Notes: generated from the letters alone by a model not told the origin. DNA of 64,000 bases from Tenrec ecaudatus (GCF_050624435.1 NC_134545.1:82223563-82287562); one strand, 5' to 3'. Numbered from the stretch's first letter, positions 46,501-55,923 are shown. Numbers and translations: made by a program.

Positions 46501-49500
46501 CTCCCTGCCCAATGTAGATGAGTCACTGCTTAAAAGATACAGTGGCTTCTGGGAGCCGAGGGAGAGGTGTGTCCCCAAGGCTCTGGGAGCCAAGCACCCC
46601 CTGACTGGCTGGTTTCTGAGGCAGCCAGGCTGTGTGGAGAGGCCCTGAGTCCCAGATACCTGACTCTCTGTGTGTGGCTGCTTGTCTGGTTTCCACCCTG
46701 TGGGAGGGCAAATCATTCCAGCACCTGATTTATCAGCATTTACTGCATGCCAGGCTCTGGGCTCAGTGTGTTTCCTCTGTCTCAGTCAGTCTCTGGGATA
46801 GTCCCATGAGGCAGGCGGGTAGGGCCTCTTGGCTTTATTTGTGAGGCTAAGGTGTGTGGATCAACTCAGCGCCCAGAGGGTGACTCTTCCCTGCCACATG
46901 GGTGGGGTATGCAGGAAGAGGCCAGGGTCGCCCGCACTCCATCCTGCTCTGTCTCCTGTCCCTGGGCAGTGGTGTCTGAGTACAGGACGTCGCTGCAGCG
47001 GCGGATGAATCCTAAGCAGGAAGGAAACGCCTTCGAGAGTCTGCTTTTGGATGCAGTGGGGAGAGGCGCTCTGCCGGACAGCACGCCTGCCCCCACACCA
47101 ACAGAGGTGAGTGGCCTGGCCCCGTCGGGAGAGCCTGTGTTCAGACAGGGTGGTTCCTGCCTGCGCCTGGGTTGTAGCCCTTGTAGCTTGCTGCTTGCCA
47201 GACCCGGTCTCTGAAGTGATGAGAGAATTGTAGTCTTGTGTGAGAACAGTGGTCTGTGAGCCCCCTAACTCACGGTGACACTGTCCATGCAGAGTAGAAC
47301 ATGGTGCCTTAGGGGGTTCCCAGCCGTGACCTTTGGAAGCAGATGGCACAACTTTTCTTCTGTGGTGCCTCCAGGGGTGTTGGAACCACCAGCCGTTTGG
47401 TCTGTGGCCTCATGTTTAACGGTTTGGGCCATGCAGGTTTTGATAAACTAAAATGTAATTTAATGCTGGTGAGTCGAGTTCGACATATAGTGCTGTACAT
47501 CAATCAGTGAGAGCTACGCTCTGTGTCAGATGCGGTCCCACGTATTGTGGGTATAGCAGTCCCGGGAGTGCAGGCTAACGTGGAGCACGGGAGTCTTCTC
47601 CTTTTGCGGAAGGGAAGGGTGAGGAATGGCAGGGGAGCCCGAGGCCTCTTGGCCAGTGAGTGGTTCCAGAGCCTGCGCTCCTCAGCTCTCCCCCAGCATG
47701 CTGTGTGCCTCTGCATCCAGGTGGGCTCTTGTACCCTCCGATCCTGGCCAGCAGGTTGGAGGTGCTCCTCTCTTCTGGGGCAGGAAGGGGGTCCCTGGGA
47801 TCCCAGCTGCCACCCCTCTTGCCCTCCCCATCAGTAAGAGTGTTTCCACTTCAGGACCTCACCCCGGGCAGCGTGGAGGAGGCCGAGGAGGCTGAGCCAG
47901 ATGAGGAGTTCAAAGACGCAATTGAGGTGAGCGGACCCTCCCTGGTGCCCTCTGTTCATCAGGGCGACATTCAGCTGGACCTGGTGGCTTGCGGTGTCCT
48001 CCTTTCCAAGTCTGCTTTTTCCATTTTCTTACCTGCCAGTGGGATGTTGCAAGGTGCCCTGAACTAGACTTCACTGGTTGCAAGGGTGCTACTCAGACCC
48101 CGTCCCTAACACCCTCCTTCGCCACTTGTGCCAGCCCATCATCAGCCCAGGGCAGGAGCTGCTGCTCGGAGGGGAGGTGTGGGTGCTGTAGAGGCCAGGA
48201 TGGCGTCTTGAGGGGCTCTCCTGAGCAGTCAGGGAGGAGGGTGGGGAGAGGCACTCCCTGGCCAAGTGCTGGGTTGGGGAGTTCAACTTGCCCCTGGTCT
48301 AGGATAGCACTTCAGAATGCCAGGTGGCTGAAGGTCTTTTTGGCCTGCCCAATTTTAAAATATATTTTTGAGGCAATATTTAAAAATGAGGATTTTCAGT
48401 AAAAAAGTCTGGATTTCACCTTTCTCAGGAAAGGCAGATACTCTGGTAGCCCTGGGCCTGCAGCAGCCAGTGTGGCTGAGGAAGGACAGAATGACTGTCC
48501 CCTTCAGACAGGCCCAACACCCCTGTTGCACATTCCCCGAGGCCTTGTGGCGTTTGCCATGTAGTCACCTTCACTTGGTCTTTCTTAGAGTCATTCTTTG
48601 GTTTTCTCCATGTCCCCCCTAAAGTGGGCAGCTGAGGCATGGAATGGAGGGGTCTGTGGGCCCCAGGCTTCCATCATGCCTCTGATAGGCCTCTGATAGG
48701 CACCTAGCCTGCAGACCCTTAGACCTGCCTGCATTCGGGGAGGCTGCATTCGGGCCCCCAAGGGGTTTCTGCTCACTGATTGTGACCTCTCGCCTGCTCC
48801 ATCCTGGGAGACCATGGCCCTGCATTCATTTCACTCTGCTTGGAAGCAGGAGAGTCTAGCCTTTCCCAGGCATCTCCGAAGGGGGACCCTTTACTCCTTG
48901 GGAGAGAATCAGACAGAACATAGAGCAGCACTTCTGCTGGACAGTCCCTCTCCTCCCTGCGTGGAGGCCCCCGGTGTCCTCTTCTGCTATCTCTCTGTTT
49001 TCTCTCTCTACCCCGCACCTTGGGAGGCAGGAGACCCACTTGGTGGTGCTGGTAAGTGGGTGCATTTGGGAGGAGGGCAGGATCTGGGCACAGGTTGCCT
49101 GGCAGGCCGGCCCTGCTGTGCTGGGTGCCCCTTGCATGCAGGTCCCCTGGCAGGAGGGGGACAGGGCTGGAAGGAACTGCTCCCCACAGGACGATGACGA
49201 AGGTGCCCCATGCCCGGTCGAGGACGAGCTGGCTCTGCACGACAACGGGCTCCTGAGCAAAAACGAGGTTCTGCGCAGCAAGGTGTCCAGGCTCACGGAG
49301 CGGCTGCGCAAGCGCTACCCTGCCAACAGCTTTGGTACGGTGGGGCAGGGCTGGCCACCAGCATCAGCTTCCTTTCCACAGTGCGGGTGGGATGATGGGC
49401 AGTGGTTAGAACTGTGGGTACTGGTTTCCGCTGAGAACAAGGCGTGTTGGGCACTTCCACGGGCTCTTGGGAGATTGTGAGCACCCAGCAGACCTGTTGG

Positions 49501-52500
49501 GGAGGACCATAACAGGAGCACTGTGCGGAGTCTGTCTGACAGTGTAATGCTCAGCCCAGCTGCACCCTCTGGAGCAAACTTAACCGCGCTGGGCCTCAGT
49601 TTCCCCCTCTTCCCATGAAAAGGGATAGTCCTTCTTGCCTCACTGGTTGTAGAAGGCACAGTGTGCCCATGCATACTGCTCGCTGGCCTTGGCACGTCCT
49701 TGGTGATTAGGTGCTCCGGCCTGGCCTGCAGGTTCTGGGTGCCTGTTTGGCCTTTTCTGACCCTGGTGGAAACACATTGAAGCCCACAGTACCTTCTGCG
49801 CGAGGCAGAGCCTGGGGCTTCCTCCCTCCCTCGCTCTAAGCTGGGCGCAGGTAAGGTGGGCAGGCAGTTCTTAGTTTCCTGAGGGGTGGAGGACTGCAGT
49901 GGCTTGCTTTTCTGGCCCAGGTCAGGAGAAGGGCCCCCTTGAGCACCTGGTTTCCCGTGTAGCAGAGCCTGACCTCTGCCTGTTGTCGGCAATGGGGGGT
50001 GCTGATCAAGTCCCAGGGTCTGTGCCCCTGGGAATCGACTGAGGCTTTCTCTTGAGGAAGAAGATACGGGGTGGGGGGTGGGGGGACCTGTCTTCCTGCC
50101 CCTGCAGCAGTCGGGCAGATGCTTTCTCAGGGTCAGAGGTCATGGGCATGCTCCTCCCACTGAGATCTGTCCATTTTCTCCCCTTCCTCCCAGAAAAGCA
50201 TTTCCTCTCTGATTATCTTTGAATGAGAATGTCTCTTGAAAAACCCAAACCAGAAGATGTAAGAAACGTTTCTAGTTTGTGGCGCGTGTGGAGTACTTGT
50301 GAGGACCCTGCTGAGCTTCAAGGGTCAAGCACAGTGGTGGCAGACTTGATACCCCTCATACTCCCTCAGGCAGCCTCTCCTTCCTGGTGGGCCACCCCCA
50401 CCCCAGTGGCTGCCATGTGGAGCTCCCCTCCTAGGGCCCCACCCCTCGTGCTTACTGACTCCTGTACGCCGTGTGAACAGACAGGAGCAGCCATCCTTGT
50501 GGCTTTTGAGGCAGCCGTGTGTCCACAGAGGAGCTCTGGTGGTGTGGTTATTTATTGGGCTGTGACCTGCAAGGTCGGTAGTTCAAGACTATCAGCTGCT
50601 CCCGAGGAGAAAGACGGGGCTTTGAGTTACAGTCTCGGAGCTACACAGGAGCAGTTCTGTCCTGTCCTGTCCTGTTGGTAACCGTGAACTGGTATCAACT
50701 CAATAGCTGTGACTTTGAAGTTTCTTTAGGTTCCCTAAGTACCCAGGGACACCCCACAAGAGCGAATATGTGTTTGCACGCAGGGATTCATGGGAAGGCA
50801 CTTGGACGTCCCCATCCTGCAGGAGTGGCTCAGCAGCAGAGGTGGCGGGGTAGGCAGAGTTGTGTTCTGCTGAGCGCGAGGTTGCTGTGGGTTGGAACCG
50901 ACTCACAGGCATCCAGCAGGAGCAGAGAGGCGGGCCCACAGTGTTCTGGCCAGTGGGTAGAGCAGGCCTCCTACATCCCAGTGGAGTCCCACCTTCTTCT
51001 AAACTCCACTTCCTCCGTGTTCCTTTGCCCTGGTGTCGGTTAGCTCCTAGTTTTAGGCCTGTCCCGCTTTTGAATTGGGTTTGGGGTTCGCACCAGGAGG
51101 ACTAGGGTGTGTCTGACCCAGCCATGACATTTTCCATGAGCTCGTAGGCTCGTGGCAGTTGGACATTGACTCAGGAAGACCAGACAGGACCGTGCGTTTG
51201 AATTAAGGGGCCGGCAGGGGCATCGAAAAGGTGTGGACTGCCAAAGAACAAGCAAGTCTATCCTGGAGGAAGGATGGGCACAGTCCTCCTGAGAGGCAGG
51301 GACGGGAGACGTCATCTTACATGCTTGGGACACACTGTCAAGAGAGACCGCCTCTGGAGGAGGACGTCCTGCTTGGTCCAGTGGAGGGGCAGAGAAGACG
51401 AGGAAGGCCCTTGAGGAGATGGGCTGATGGTGTGGCTGCAGCAGTGGGCTGGGAAGAACCTGGAGGACGGGCAGGACCTGGCGGTGTTTACTCCTGTTGC
51501 GCACGGGGCATGGAGGGTCCGAACTGATTGGACGGCATTAACAGCACAGTGCCCCTGTCAGGCGGACAGAGGCCTTTTCCATTCTCACAAGGCCGACCGG
51601 GGCTGAGCTGCTGCCTCTCCTGAGTCCCTCACTCCCACCCTCCCCTCCTCTGCCCCAGAGGCTCTGTGCTTCAAGGACTGGGGCTACTCTTGGTCTGCTA
51701 TTGCAGGTCAGTGTGTGCGTGATGGCGGGGACCACACGGGGGTTGAGGACAGGCTCCTTAAGACTGCTTCTCTGGCTGTGAGGGGAGCCTGTGGGGAGGA
51801 CTCCCCCACCATGGAGCGCCATGACCACTCTCCTGTTCTTGCTGCTCTTTGGCCTCATCACACAGGAGGGTCAGCCAGGCTGGTGCTAAGAGTAGGAGCA
51901 GAAGGAGGTGGGCTGTGTGGGAAGGGCCATGTGCGAGTACCTGGCTTGTTTCATTGGACCACAGGGATGTCCTTGGGCGCTGGGCCCCACTGCTGCGCCT
52001 AGCTCTGAGGAGCCCTGGACACAGAGCTGAGTGGTGGTCTTCAAGCCTCCCTCCAAGCCCTGGCTGCCCATTAGAGAGCTACAGGTGTCCACCTCTCCTC
52101 AGTTTGTAGTGCAGGGGACAGAGTCTCGGAGCAGCCTCCTCTCGGCAGACATCTGCTCTGCTGACCAACTGTGGTCACTGCCTTCCGCACCTCGGCCTCA
52201 GGTTCCCCAGCTCTTTAGCTCAGCCTCCCCCAGGCACTCTCCTCGGTCATAGTTCAACTGGAGGCAGGGACCACCTGGTAGCCGGGGCAGTGGGGGGAAC
52301 CTGGAAAACTTGATGGAAAATGGAGGAAATGATACTGAAACCCCTCGTTAACTGTCACTAGTGCTTGGGGGCCTTTGTGTTTGTGAGGGTGAGGCTTCTG
52401 TGCCTGACCCCGCTGACAGTGACCAGGCCACAGGACACCCCTGAAACTTCTGTTTTACAAGTCAGCAGCAGCTTTTGCATCGGGGACTTTGTGCTACCGC

Positions 52501-54769
52501 CCCGCCTCCCTGGCTCCTGGTGTTCTGCACGGCCCCATGGTCAGCACTCTGCTGCTCTCCAAGCTTGCTGCGGTAGCAGGGCCGCCCTGGGTCTGAGTTG
52601 GACCCGCATACCTGCGCCTGCCAGGGGCTCACCTGTCATCAGACCATTGTTTCTGTCTAGCTTTGCTTAAGGTGCTGAAGGCCTGCAGGTGGGCGAGTGC
52701 AGCTCCTTTCAGGCCTAGTTGCCTGGAAGCCGTGGTCCTGATTGGTCTCCTCCTCCCTCTCCATCCTTCATGTCTAGTTACCCGAACCCCTCCCCTCCAT
52801 CCCCTGTCTCCCATCCCCAAGCTGCCTTGCAACCTCTACCATCCTTCTGAAGTGCTTTCATCTGGTCCTCTTTGGGGGTTTAAGTAGGAGCTCTTTCCCC
52901 AGGGTCCACCTTCTGCCCTGCACACACGATCCCCTTCCCCCAGCTCAGTTGGGTCTTCTGGGAAGGCACCTCAGTTTTCTGGAGCACGGAAAGCAGGAGT
53001 CGGGCTTCTTAACAGTCATTTCTTCCCTTCCCCTCTGCAGAGCGTTTGTAAGGAGGGCCCTGGCCTCGGTGGTCACACTGGAAGGGTGTCATTGAAGGCA
53101 GCTGGCACCGCTCCTTTGGGGGATGCCTACATGTTTCAGGCAAGATCAGGTCCCCACAAGGTCAGCTTGATTTCTAGCGGGTTGATTCTGCTGACTGCCC
53201 TTGTGTTTCTGCTGCTGGACTAGCAGGTGGTCTCTAATCTCAGGAGGTTGCTGGCACTGGAGGGCACTGTAGAGTGGAGGCAATGATTCCCAGTAGCCAT
53301 CAGCCTGCCTTTCTGTTTGAAGTTCTTCTCTCGGCTCTGAACATAGACCGGTCTCCCTCGCTCATTGCAGACAGGGTGGCGTATGCGTTGGGAGGTGGGG
53401 CTGGACCTCAGGGTGGGGCAGGTGTGGGAAGGTGGCTGACCTTTGGTTTCTGTTTTGCAGGGAGCTGTACGGGCTGTTCTGCTACCTTCTCAGTGCTAAA
53501 AAAGAGGGTACGTCAGTTTCAGGGTGGGCCGTGTGTGAGCTGGGTTGTGGGGAACTTGGGGGAGGGGCAGGTGGAGGTCTTGGGTGCCATCTGGCTCCTC
53601 TCAGGCCCCGTTTACCTTGTTCAGGTGTCCATGGTTTGTGCAGTTGATCTGGTGACCCTGCCACTGGGCCTGCCTTGGCTTACCCATATGGGGTCCCGTC
53701 TGGTTTCCCTCCAGCCCTGCTTGGTCATGTCAACTGTCCCTCTGCAGACAGCACCAAGTTCCTTGAGTGGGACCAGCTGGTGGGAAGGAGGGAGGGTGAG
53801 GGTGCCAGCTGCCAACGGGGCCACCTCTGACCCAGCCCTGGCTCTTGCCTGCAGCGGAGCTGCAGCAACTGTGGAAACAGCTTCTGCTCCCGATGCTGCT
53901 CCTTCAAGGTACCCAAGTCCTCCATGGGGGCCACAGGTGAGTGGTGACTGGGCAGGTGGCTGGGCACGGCATGGGAGGGCAGTGCGGGGCCCACCCTCTA
54001 GGGGGCTGTTGCTGGGTGGGTCGGAGCAGTTGTCGGGTCCGGGGAGCAGAGATCGTCCGCTGTGCACTTAGTACACGGAACGTTTGCTCCGTGCAGAGAA
54101 CGAGTGCAGCGGCCCGCCTGGTGAAGCTTAGCGCAGCAGAACCCCCGAGAGCTGGAAGTCTGCAGAAACGACCAGTGTGCCGTTAACTAGGAATATGCCC
54201 AGCAGAACAGGCTCCAGCTCGTTAATGGCGACAAGTACAATTCAGTGACACTGGTTCGTCTTTCAAGTCGTGACAAGTGGTGTCTTCCATGGACTGTTTT
54301 GTAATGTGTTGCGACATTAAATCAAGTTGTGTCCCTGTCCGGAAAGGACTACATGCTTATTCTGGAAAATCTGGTAGTAAAAGAAGGAAGGGGGCGGGGG
54401 AGGTCTGGAATCTTACCACCTGAAACAGTCCCTGTGGCAGCATGTGGACAATTCCCTTTTCAGAAACTGTTAGAACATCCTTAAGGTGCTCTGCTGCCCT
54501 GGTCGTCTCTAACGCCCTGACGCCTGGGCTCGGCCTGCCTGCTGCCACAAAGTCGTCCCCTGCAGCTCAGCGCCCTCTGAGGGCAGGCAGTTAGCTTCGG
54601 CAAGGAGGGTGTGCCCGGGGTGCTGGGAGGTCAAAGGGGTGCCTTGGGGGTTCTCATTGGGGGCGGAGGACGCCAGCTCACTGTCCACTCCTTCTCCCTT
54701 TCAGCTCCTGAGGCCCAGAGAGAGACTGTGTTTGTGTGTGCTTCGTGCAACCAGACATTGAGCAAGTGA
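34389..54769 (+). CDS. ZFYVE27: Protrudin (zinc finger FYVE-type 27), 12 coding exons
   Basis: Protrudin is an ER membrane protein that binds Rab11-GDP, VAP proteins and kinesin-1, shaping ER tubules and directing membrane into growing neurites. Joining 34389-34585, 38025-38095, 39537-39723, 43272-43367, 46225-46337, 46970-47106, 47855-47926, 49031-49051, 49190-49334, 53461-53507, 53855-53936 and 54705-54769 gives 1233 nt, i.e. 410 codons plus stop, with no frame break (human is 411). Hydrophobic segments lie at about 67-87, 91-109 and 185-208. The FFAT core EFKDAIE is at 285-291, followed by a basic leucine-rich stretch (about 314-340). The FYVE-type finger has eight cysteines (349, 352, 365, 368, 373, 376, 401, 404) but lacks the canonical WxxD and RRHHCR motifs, as known for this family. 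The start MQTSDREGSGPE matches the human N terminus. All introns are GT-AG. Confidence 0.97.
35010..35192 (+). repeat. AfroSINE, well preserved (intron 2)
   Basis: Near-complete forward copy: GGGCTACTAGCCACAAGG, GCAGTTTGAAACCACCAG, CACAGGGGCAGTTCTACCC and GAGTCGGCATCGACTTGG. Confidence 0.88.
35742..36332 (-). repeat. Three tandem AfroSINEs (intron 2)
   Basis: Successive reverse copies at about 35742-35930, 35940-36125 and 36155-36332, each with the tail-GTAGAAAGC-like spacer-GCTGACC-head order. They are in the opposite orientation to the copy at 35010. Confidence 0.8.
36333..38024 (+). other. ZFYVE27: Remainder of ZFYVE27 intron 2
   Basis: Holds a (GT)n at about 36506-36526. No exon-like or named repeat signal was found otherwise. 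Confidence 0.5.
38025..38095 (+). CDS. ZFYVE27: ZFYVE27 exon 3
   Basis: 71 nt, acceptor TTGTAG, donor GAGG|GTAAGA. Encodes WQTPLCSLLTCLGLN and on to NEG, the first membrane segment. Confidence 0.94.
38120..38161 (+). repeat. 21-bp tandem duplication (intron 3)
   Basis: Two exact 21-base units, each GGGGCCTTGAGTGAATGTGG followed by one further G, 25 bases after the exon 3 donor. Confidence 0.9.
39537..39723 (+). CDS. ZFYVE27: ZFYVE27 exon 4
   Basis: 187 nt, acceptor CCCGTAG, donor CTT|GTGAGT. Encodes AWYSVGALLISVPALLGYL (second membrane segment) and the charged stretch through AEVKSF. Confidence 0.95.
39850..40140. repeat. MIR-like fragments (intron 4)
   Basis: A reverse fragment at 39850-39985 (GCTACTGTTACCCGCCGTTT) and a forward one at 40025-40140 (TGACATGGGGCAGG, then CCTTAGGCTCCTCATCTG). 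Confidence 0.45.
40415..40669 (-). repeat. Old LINE-like fragment (intron 4)
   Basis: TTTGAAATAATTTCAAACAT, GAGAGTTGCAAGAATAAC and GACATTCTCTTACAC resemble an ancient L1 3' segment in reverse. Family not settled. Confidence 0.4.
40670..41166 (+). mobile_element. Repeat B, complete 497-bp copy (intron 4)
   Basis: Starts TGTGTCAGTCTGGG and ends CCAGGTTGGCACA. Collinear with 11092-11591 throughout. TG...CA ends suggest an LTR, but no target duplication was recognised. Confidence 0.6.
41195..41520 (-). repeat. Two AfroSINEs (intron 4)
   Basis: Reverse copies at about 41195-41336 (TTTTGAACCACTGACCCTGT) and 41355-41520 (TCTATTCTGACTGTGG). Confidence 0.65.
41618..41960 (+). repeat. AfroSINE plus partial copy (intron 4)
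   Basis: A near-complete copy at 41618-41822 (CAACAGTTTGAAACCACCAG; CAGCTCGATGGCAGTGAG), then a partial copy from about 41855 (CCAGGTGGTGCAAACTG). Confidence 0.75.
41975..42133 (-). repeat. AfroSINE (intron 4)
   Basis: Reverse copy: GGAACAGCTGTATGG, GGAAGCAGAGTGCC, GGTTTGAACCCCCGACC, CATCAGGGACC head. It faces the forward copies beside it. Confidence 0.7.
42350..42527 (+). repeat. AfroSINE (intron 4)
   Basis: GGAGCCCTGGTAGTGG head, GTCAACAGTTCGAGAC, CTCCTGTAAAGAGATACAG, ATTGACTTGATGGCAGTGTG tail. Its tail became the target of the next repeat A. Confidence 0.82.
42516..43155 (-). mobile_element. Repeat A with 12-bp duplication (intron 4)
   Basis: TGGCAGTGTGAG at 42516-42527 and 43144-43155 flanks a reverse repeat A (body about 42528-43143). 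The duplicated site is the end of an AfroSINE. Confidence 0.8.
43272..43367 (+). CDS. ZFYVE27: ZFYVE27 exon 5
   Basis: 96 nt, acceptor GTCTGCAG, donor GCA|GTGAGT. Encodes LIQLEAFLSRLCCACEAAYR and on to PAVSSQ. A repeat A insertion ends only about 130 bases upstream. Confidence 0.95.
43686..43733 (+). repeat. 24-bp tandem duplication (intron 5)
   Basis: Two exact 24-base units beginning AAACAGACACTGATAATAAA and ending AGGC. Confidence 0.92.
43870..44412 (-). mobile_element. Solo LTR, second family (intron 5)
   Basis: The + strand starts TGTGGGGTCCAGCCCC and ends GCGCTTGCAGACA, so the LTR reads TGTCTGC...CCCCACA on the minus strand. About 543 bp. The style (GCAGCAACTTGCATAG; GGCGTCAGGAACCAGGCC) resembles class II retrovirus LTRs, from memory only. 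No retroviral genes remain and no clean target duplication was seen. Confidence 0.5.
44419..44755 (-). mobile_element. Compound repeat A with perfect 16-bp duplication (intron 5)
   Basis: TAGAATTGGCATTCTT at 44419-44434 and 44740-44755 flanks 305 bases with two successive repeat A tails (starting about 44440 and 44568), both pointing left. Confidence 0.85.
45588..45755 (+). repeat. AfroSINE (intron 5)
   Basis: GGGCTACTACCTGTAAGG, TCAGCAGTTGGAAGTC, CACGGGGCCAGTTCTCC, GTCGGAGTTGACTCAC tail. Confidence 0.75.
45765..45965 (-). repeat. MIR (intron 5)
   Basis: Reverse MIR: GTCTAGGTCACACACAGTGA, GAGCTGGATTCGAATCCAAG, and CCCTTTTATGCACAAAAGAG before it. Confidence 0.7.
46225..46337 (+). CDS. ZFYVE27: ZFYVE27 exon 6
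   Basis: 113 nt, acceptor GGCCCAG, donor CGAG|GTAAGC. Encodes FFGALLGTVFMLYLLPLCWV, the third hydrophobic hairpin segment, through NVEFFR. Confidence 0.95.
46705..46850 (+). repeat. L2-like fragment (intron 6)
   Basis: TCAGCATTTACTGCATGCCA, then GGCTCTGGGCTCAG and CATGAGGCAGGCGGG, is an L2/MIR-type phrase. Confidence 0.4.
46970..47106 (+). CDS. ZFYVE27: ZFYVE27 exon 7
   Basis: 137 nt, acceptor CTGGGCAG, donor GAG|GTGAGT. Encodes VVSEYRTSLQRRMNPKQEGN through PTPTE, a cytosolic linker more variable than its surroundings. Confidence 0.94.
47250..47440 (-). repeat. AfroSINE (intron 7)
   Basis: Reverse copy: AACTCACGGTGACACTGTCC, TTGGAACCACCAGCCG. Diverged. Confidence 0.55.
47855..47926 (+). 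CDS. ZFYVE27: ZFYVE27 exon 8 (FFAT motif)
   Basis: 72 nt, 24 whole codons, acceptor CACTTCAG, donor GAG|GTGAGC. Encodes an acidic tract then EEFKDAIE; EFKDAIE is the VAP-binding FFAT core. Confidence 0.95.
49031..49051 (+). CDS. ZFYVE27: ZFYVE27 exon 9, 21-nt microexon
   Basis: Exactly seven codons (ETHLVVL) between AG at 49029-49030 and GTAAGT at 49052. It directly follows the FFAT motif. In mouse and human this insertion defines the neuron-enriched long isoform (protrudin-L). An upstream pyrimidine tract with an embedded TTCTGC (about 48982-48987) fits control by the neural factor SRRM4, which binds UGC motifs. Skipping keeps the frame (403 residues). Confidence 0.9.
49190..49334 (+). CDS. 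ZFYVE27: ZFYVE27 exon 10
   Basis: 145 nt, acceptor CCCCACAG, donor TTTG|GTACGG. Encodes DDDEGAPCPVEDEL and the basic leucine-rich LRSKVSRLTERLRKRY stretch just before the FYVE finger. The first residue is D where human has E. Confidence 0.94.
49555..49660 (+). repeat. MIR fragment (intron 10)
   Basis: CAAACTTAACCGCGCTGGGC, then CTCAGTTTCCCCCTCTTCCC, is the MIR core. Confidence 0.6.
50530..50712 (+). repeat. AfroSINE (intron 10)
   Basis: GAGCTCTGGTGGTGTGG head, AAGGTCGGTAGTTCAAGAC, GAGTTACAGTCTCGGAG, ACTGGTATCAACTCAATAGC tail. Confidence 0.82.
51090..51545 (+). mobile_element. RTE (BovB-like) LINE, 3' ORF fragment (intron 10)
   Basis: Conceptual translation around 51231-51490 gives WTAKEQASLSWRKDG, then PLEEDVLLGPVEGQRRRG, then RPLRRWADGVAAAVGW, the C-terminal region of RTE/BovB reverse transcriptase proteins. 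The nucleotide end CGAACTGATTGGACGGCA matches the GTCGG-ATCGACTCG tail of AfroSINEs, which borrow the RTE 3' end. 5' truncated and broken. Confidence 0.8.
51546..53460 (+). other. ZFYVE27: Remainder of ZFYVE27 intron 10
   Basis: No exon with sustained codon structure. Many short GC-rich frames on both strands are chance. No clear recent insertions. Confidence 0.5.
53461..53507 (+). CDS. ZFYVE27: ZFYVE27 exon 11
   Basis: 47 nt, acceptor GTTTTGCAG, donor AGG|GTACGT. Encodes GSCTGCSATFSVLKKR, the first zinc-ligand pair of the FYVE domain. Confidence 0.95.
53855..53936 (+). CDS. ZFYVE27: ZFYVE27 exon 12
   Basis: 82 nt, acceptor GCCTGCAG, donor ACAG|GTGAGT. Encodes RSCSNCGNSFCSRCCSFKV and on to GAT, with the second and third cysteine pairs. 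Confidence 0.95.
54705..54769 (+). CDS. ZFYVE27: ZFYVE27 exon 13, C terminus
   Basis: Acceptor CCTTTCAG; encodes APEAQRETVFVCASCNQTLS, K and stop TGA at 54767-54769, with the last zinc-ligand pair. Confidence 0.96.
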
Positions 54770-55591
54770 GAAGAGAAGCCAAGGGTGCAGCTTGTCACCA
54801 GTCCTGGGGCCAGCAGTAGACCCCCCTCACCTCACCCCCACTCTCCCCACCCCGAGCCTTGTGTGGCGTGTGCTGGGCCGAGGTGGCCTGGATGCCAGGT
54901 AGCTTCCTCTTCCTCCCTTGGAGCTGTGCCCACTCTGGGTGGCTGAGTGTGGCTGCCCTGAAGCCCCCTGAGGGAGAGCAGCCCCTGGAGGGCCCTGCAC
55001 GTTTGCTGGTGGACTCCAGGGCGTGCAGGGCCAGGCAGGGACTCTAAGCTAGAGGGCAGCAGTGAGCCAGGCTTGGCCTAGCTTAGGCTGGCGGTCCTGT
55101 GTGGCTGGGAATTTAAGGAGCCTGGAGGACAGCAGAAGAGAATCTTCTCCTGCCGGGTCTCATGCCAAGCCCTTGACCTTAGTGTGCCTGCAGAAACCTT
55201 GCAGTGCCACCTGCACTGCTGCTGCCTGACTGGCCTACAGGAGGAGGACCTCATGCTTCCGGAAGCAGGGCCCGAGCTCCTGTGTTGTTCTTCTGTGGAT
55301 GGGGCAGGCAGTCCCTGAGTGTTAAGTGAAGCCAAGCCCCAGAAGTCAGCAAGTTGAGAGCGGGTGGGCGGGGGTGAGGCCAGGGGAGCCCATGACCCTC
55401 GGGCCCGGGGAAGGGTAGGATCAGGCTGGGATAATCTTAGTTGTGGGGTAAGGCCTCTTGGGGTCCCCATCCTCCTGCCAAGAACTCCGTGTTCACTTCC
55501 TGACTCTTAGGGACTCAGGTGTTTCTACCGAGGCCATGAGCTGGCTTGGGCCCTGCCTGCCCAGCCCCATAGCTGCCCCGCCTTTTCCAAG

Positions 55592-55608
55592 TATTTATTT
55601 ATTTATTT
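55592..55608 (+). promoter_or_regulatory. ZFYVE27: AU-rich element candidate in the 3' UTR
   Basis: TATTTATTTATTTATTT holds three overlapping ATTTA pentamers, typical of mRNA-stability elements. Confidence 0.55.
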
Positions 55609-55917
55609 CCTGGTTGTGGGGAACTTGAGGCGCAGCCTGCCATGAGGAGGGGGGCTTCTGCTGGGATCCGCCCTGGAGGCACCGTCTGCCTGGGACTCAG
55701 AACCCATAGGAGCCCGGGGAGCGTCTATACCCTGAGCAGGGACCGAGCGGGGCCGAGACTCAGGCGAAGGGCCTTTCCTCAGCCATTGTTCCTGCCAGGC
55801 CAGCCGTCTCGCTGGGGCTGAGGTGCTGGGCTCCTCGGTCAGAGACTGGAGCTTGGAGCCCTGTACACTGTCTGCACTCAGGGGCGGGAAGGGCCTCTGT
55901 GTACATGGAGAATCGTT

Positions 55918-55923
55918 AATAAA
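55918..55923 (+). terminator. ZFYVE27: ZFYVE27 poly(A) signal
   Basis: AATAAA followed within 20-30 bases by a GGGGGTTTTGTCC T/G-rich element. Total gene length from the CpG island is about 23 kb, similar to human. Confidence 0.85.

Noticed and set aside
49315-49992. 225-residue open frame on the minus strand
   Set aside because: Antisense to exon 10 and intron 10, with no homology or codon signature; GC-rich chance frame.
53274-54071. 265-residue open frame
   Set aside because: It reads through ZFYVE27 exons 11-12 and the introns around them; the true exons are bounded by consensus splice sites.
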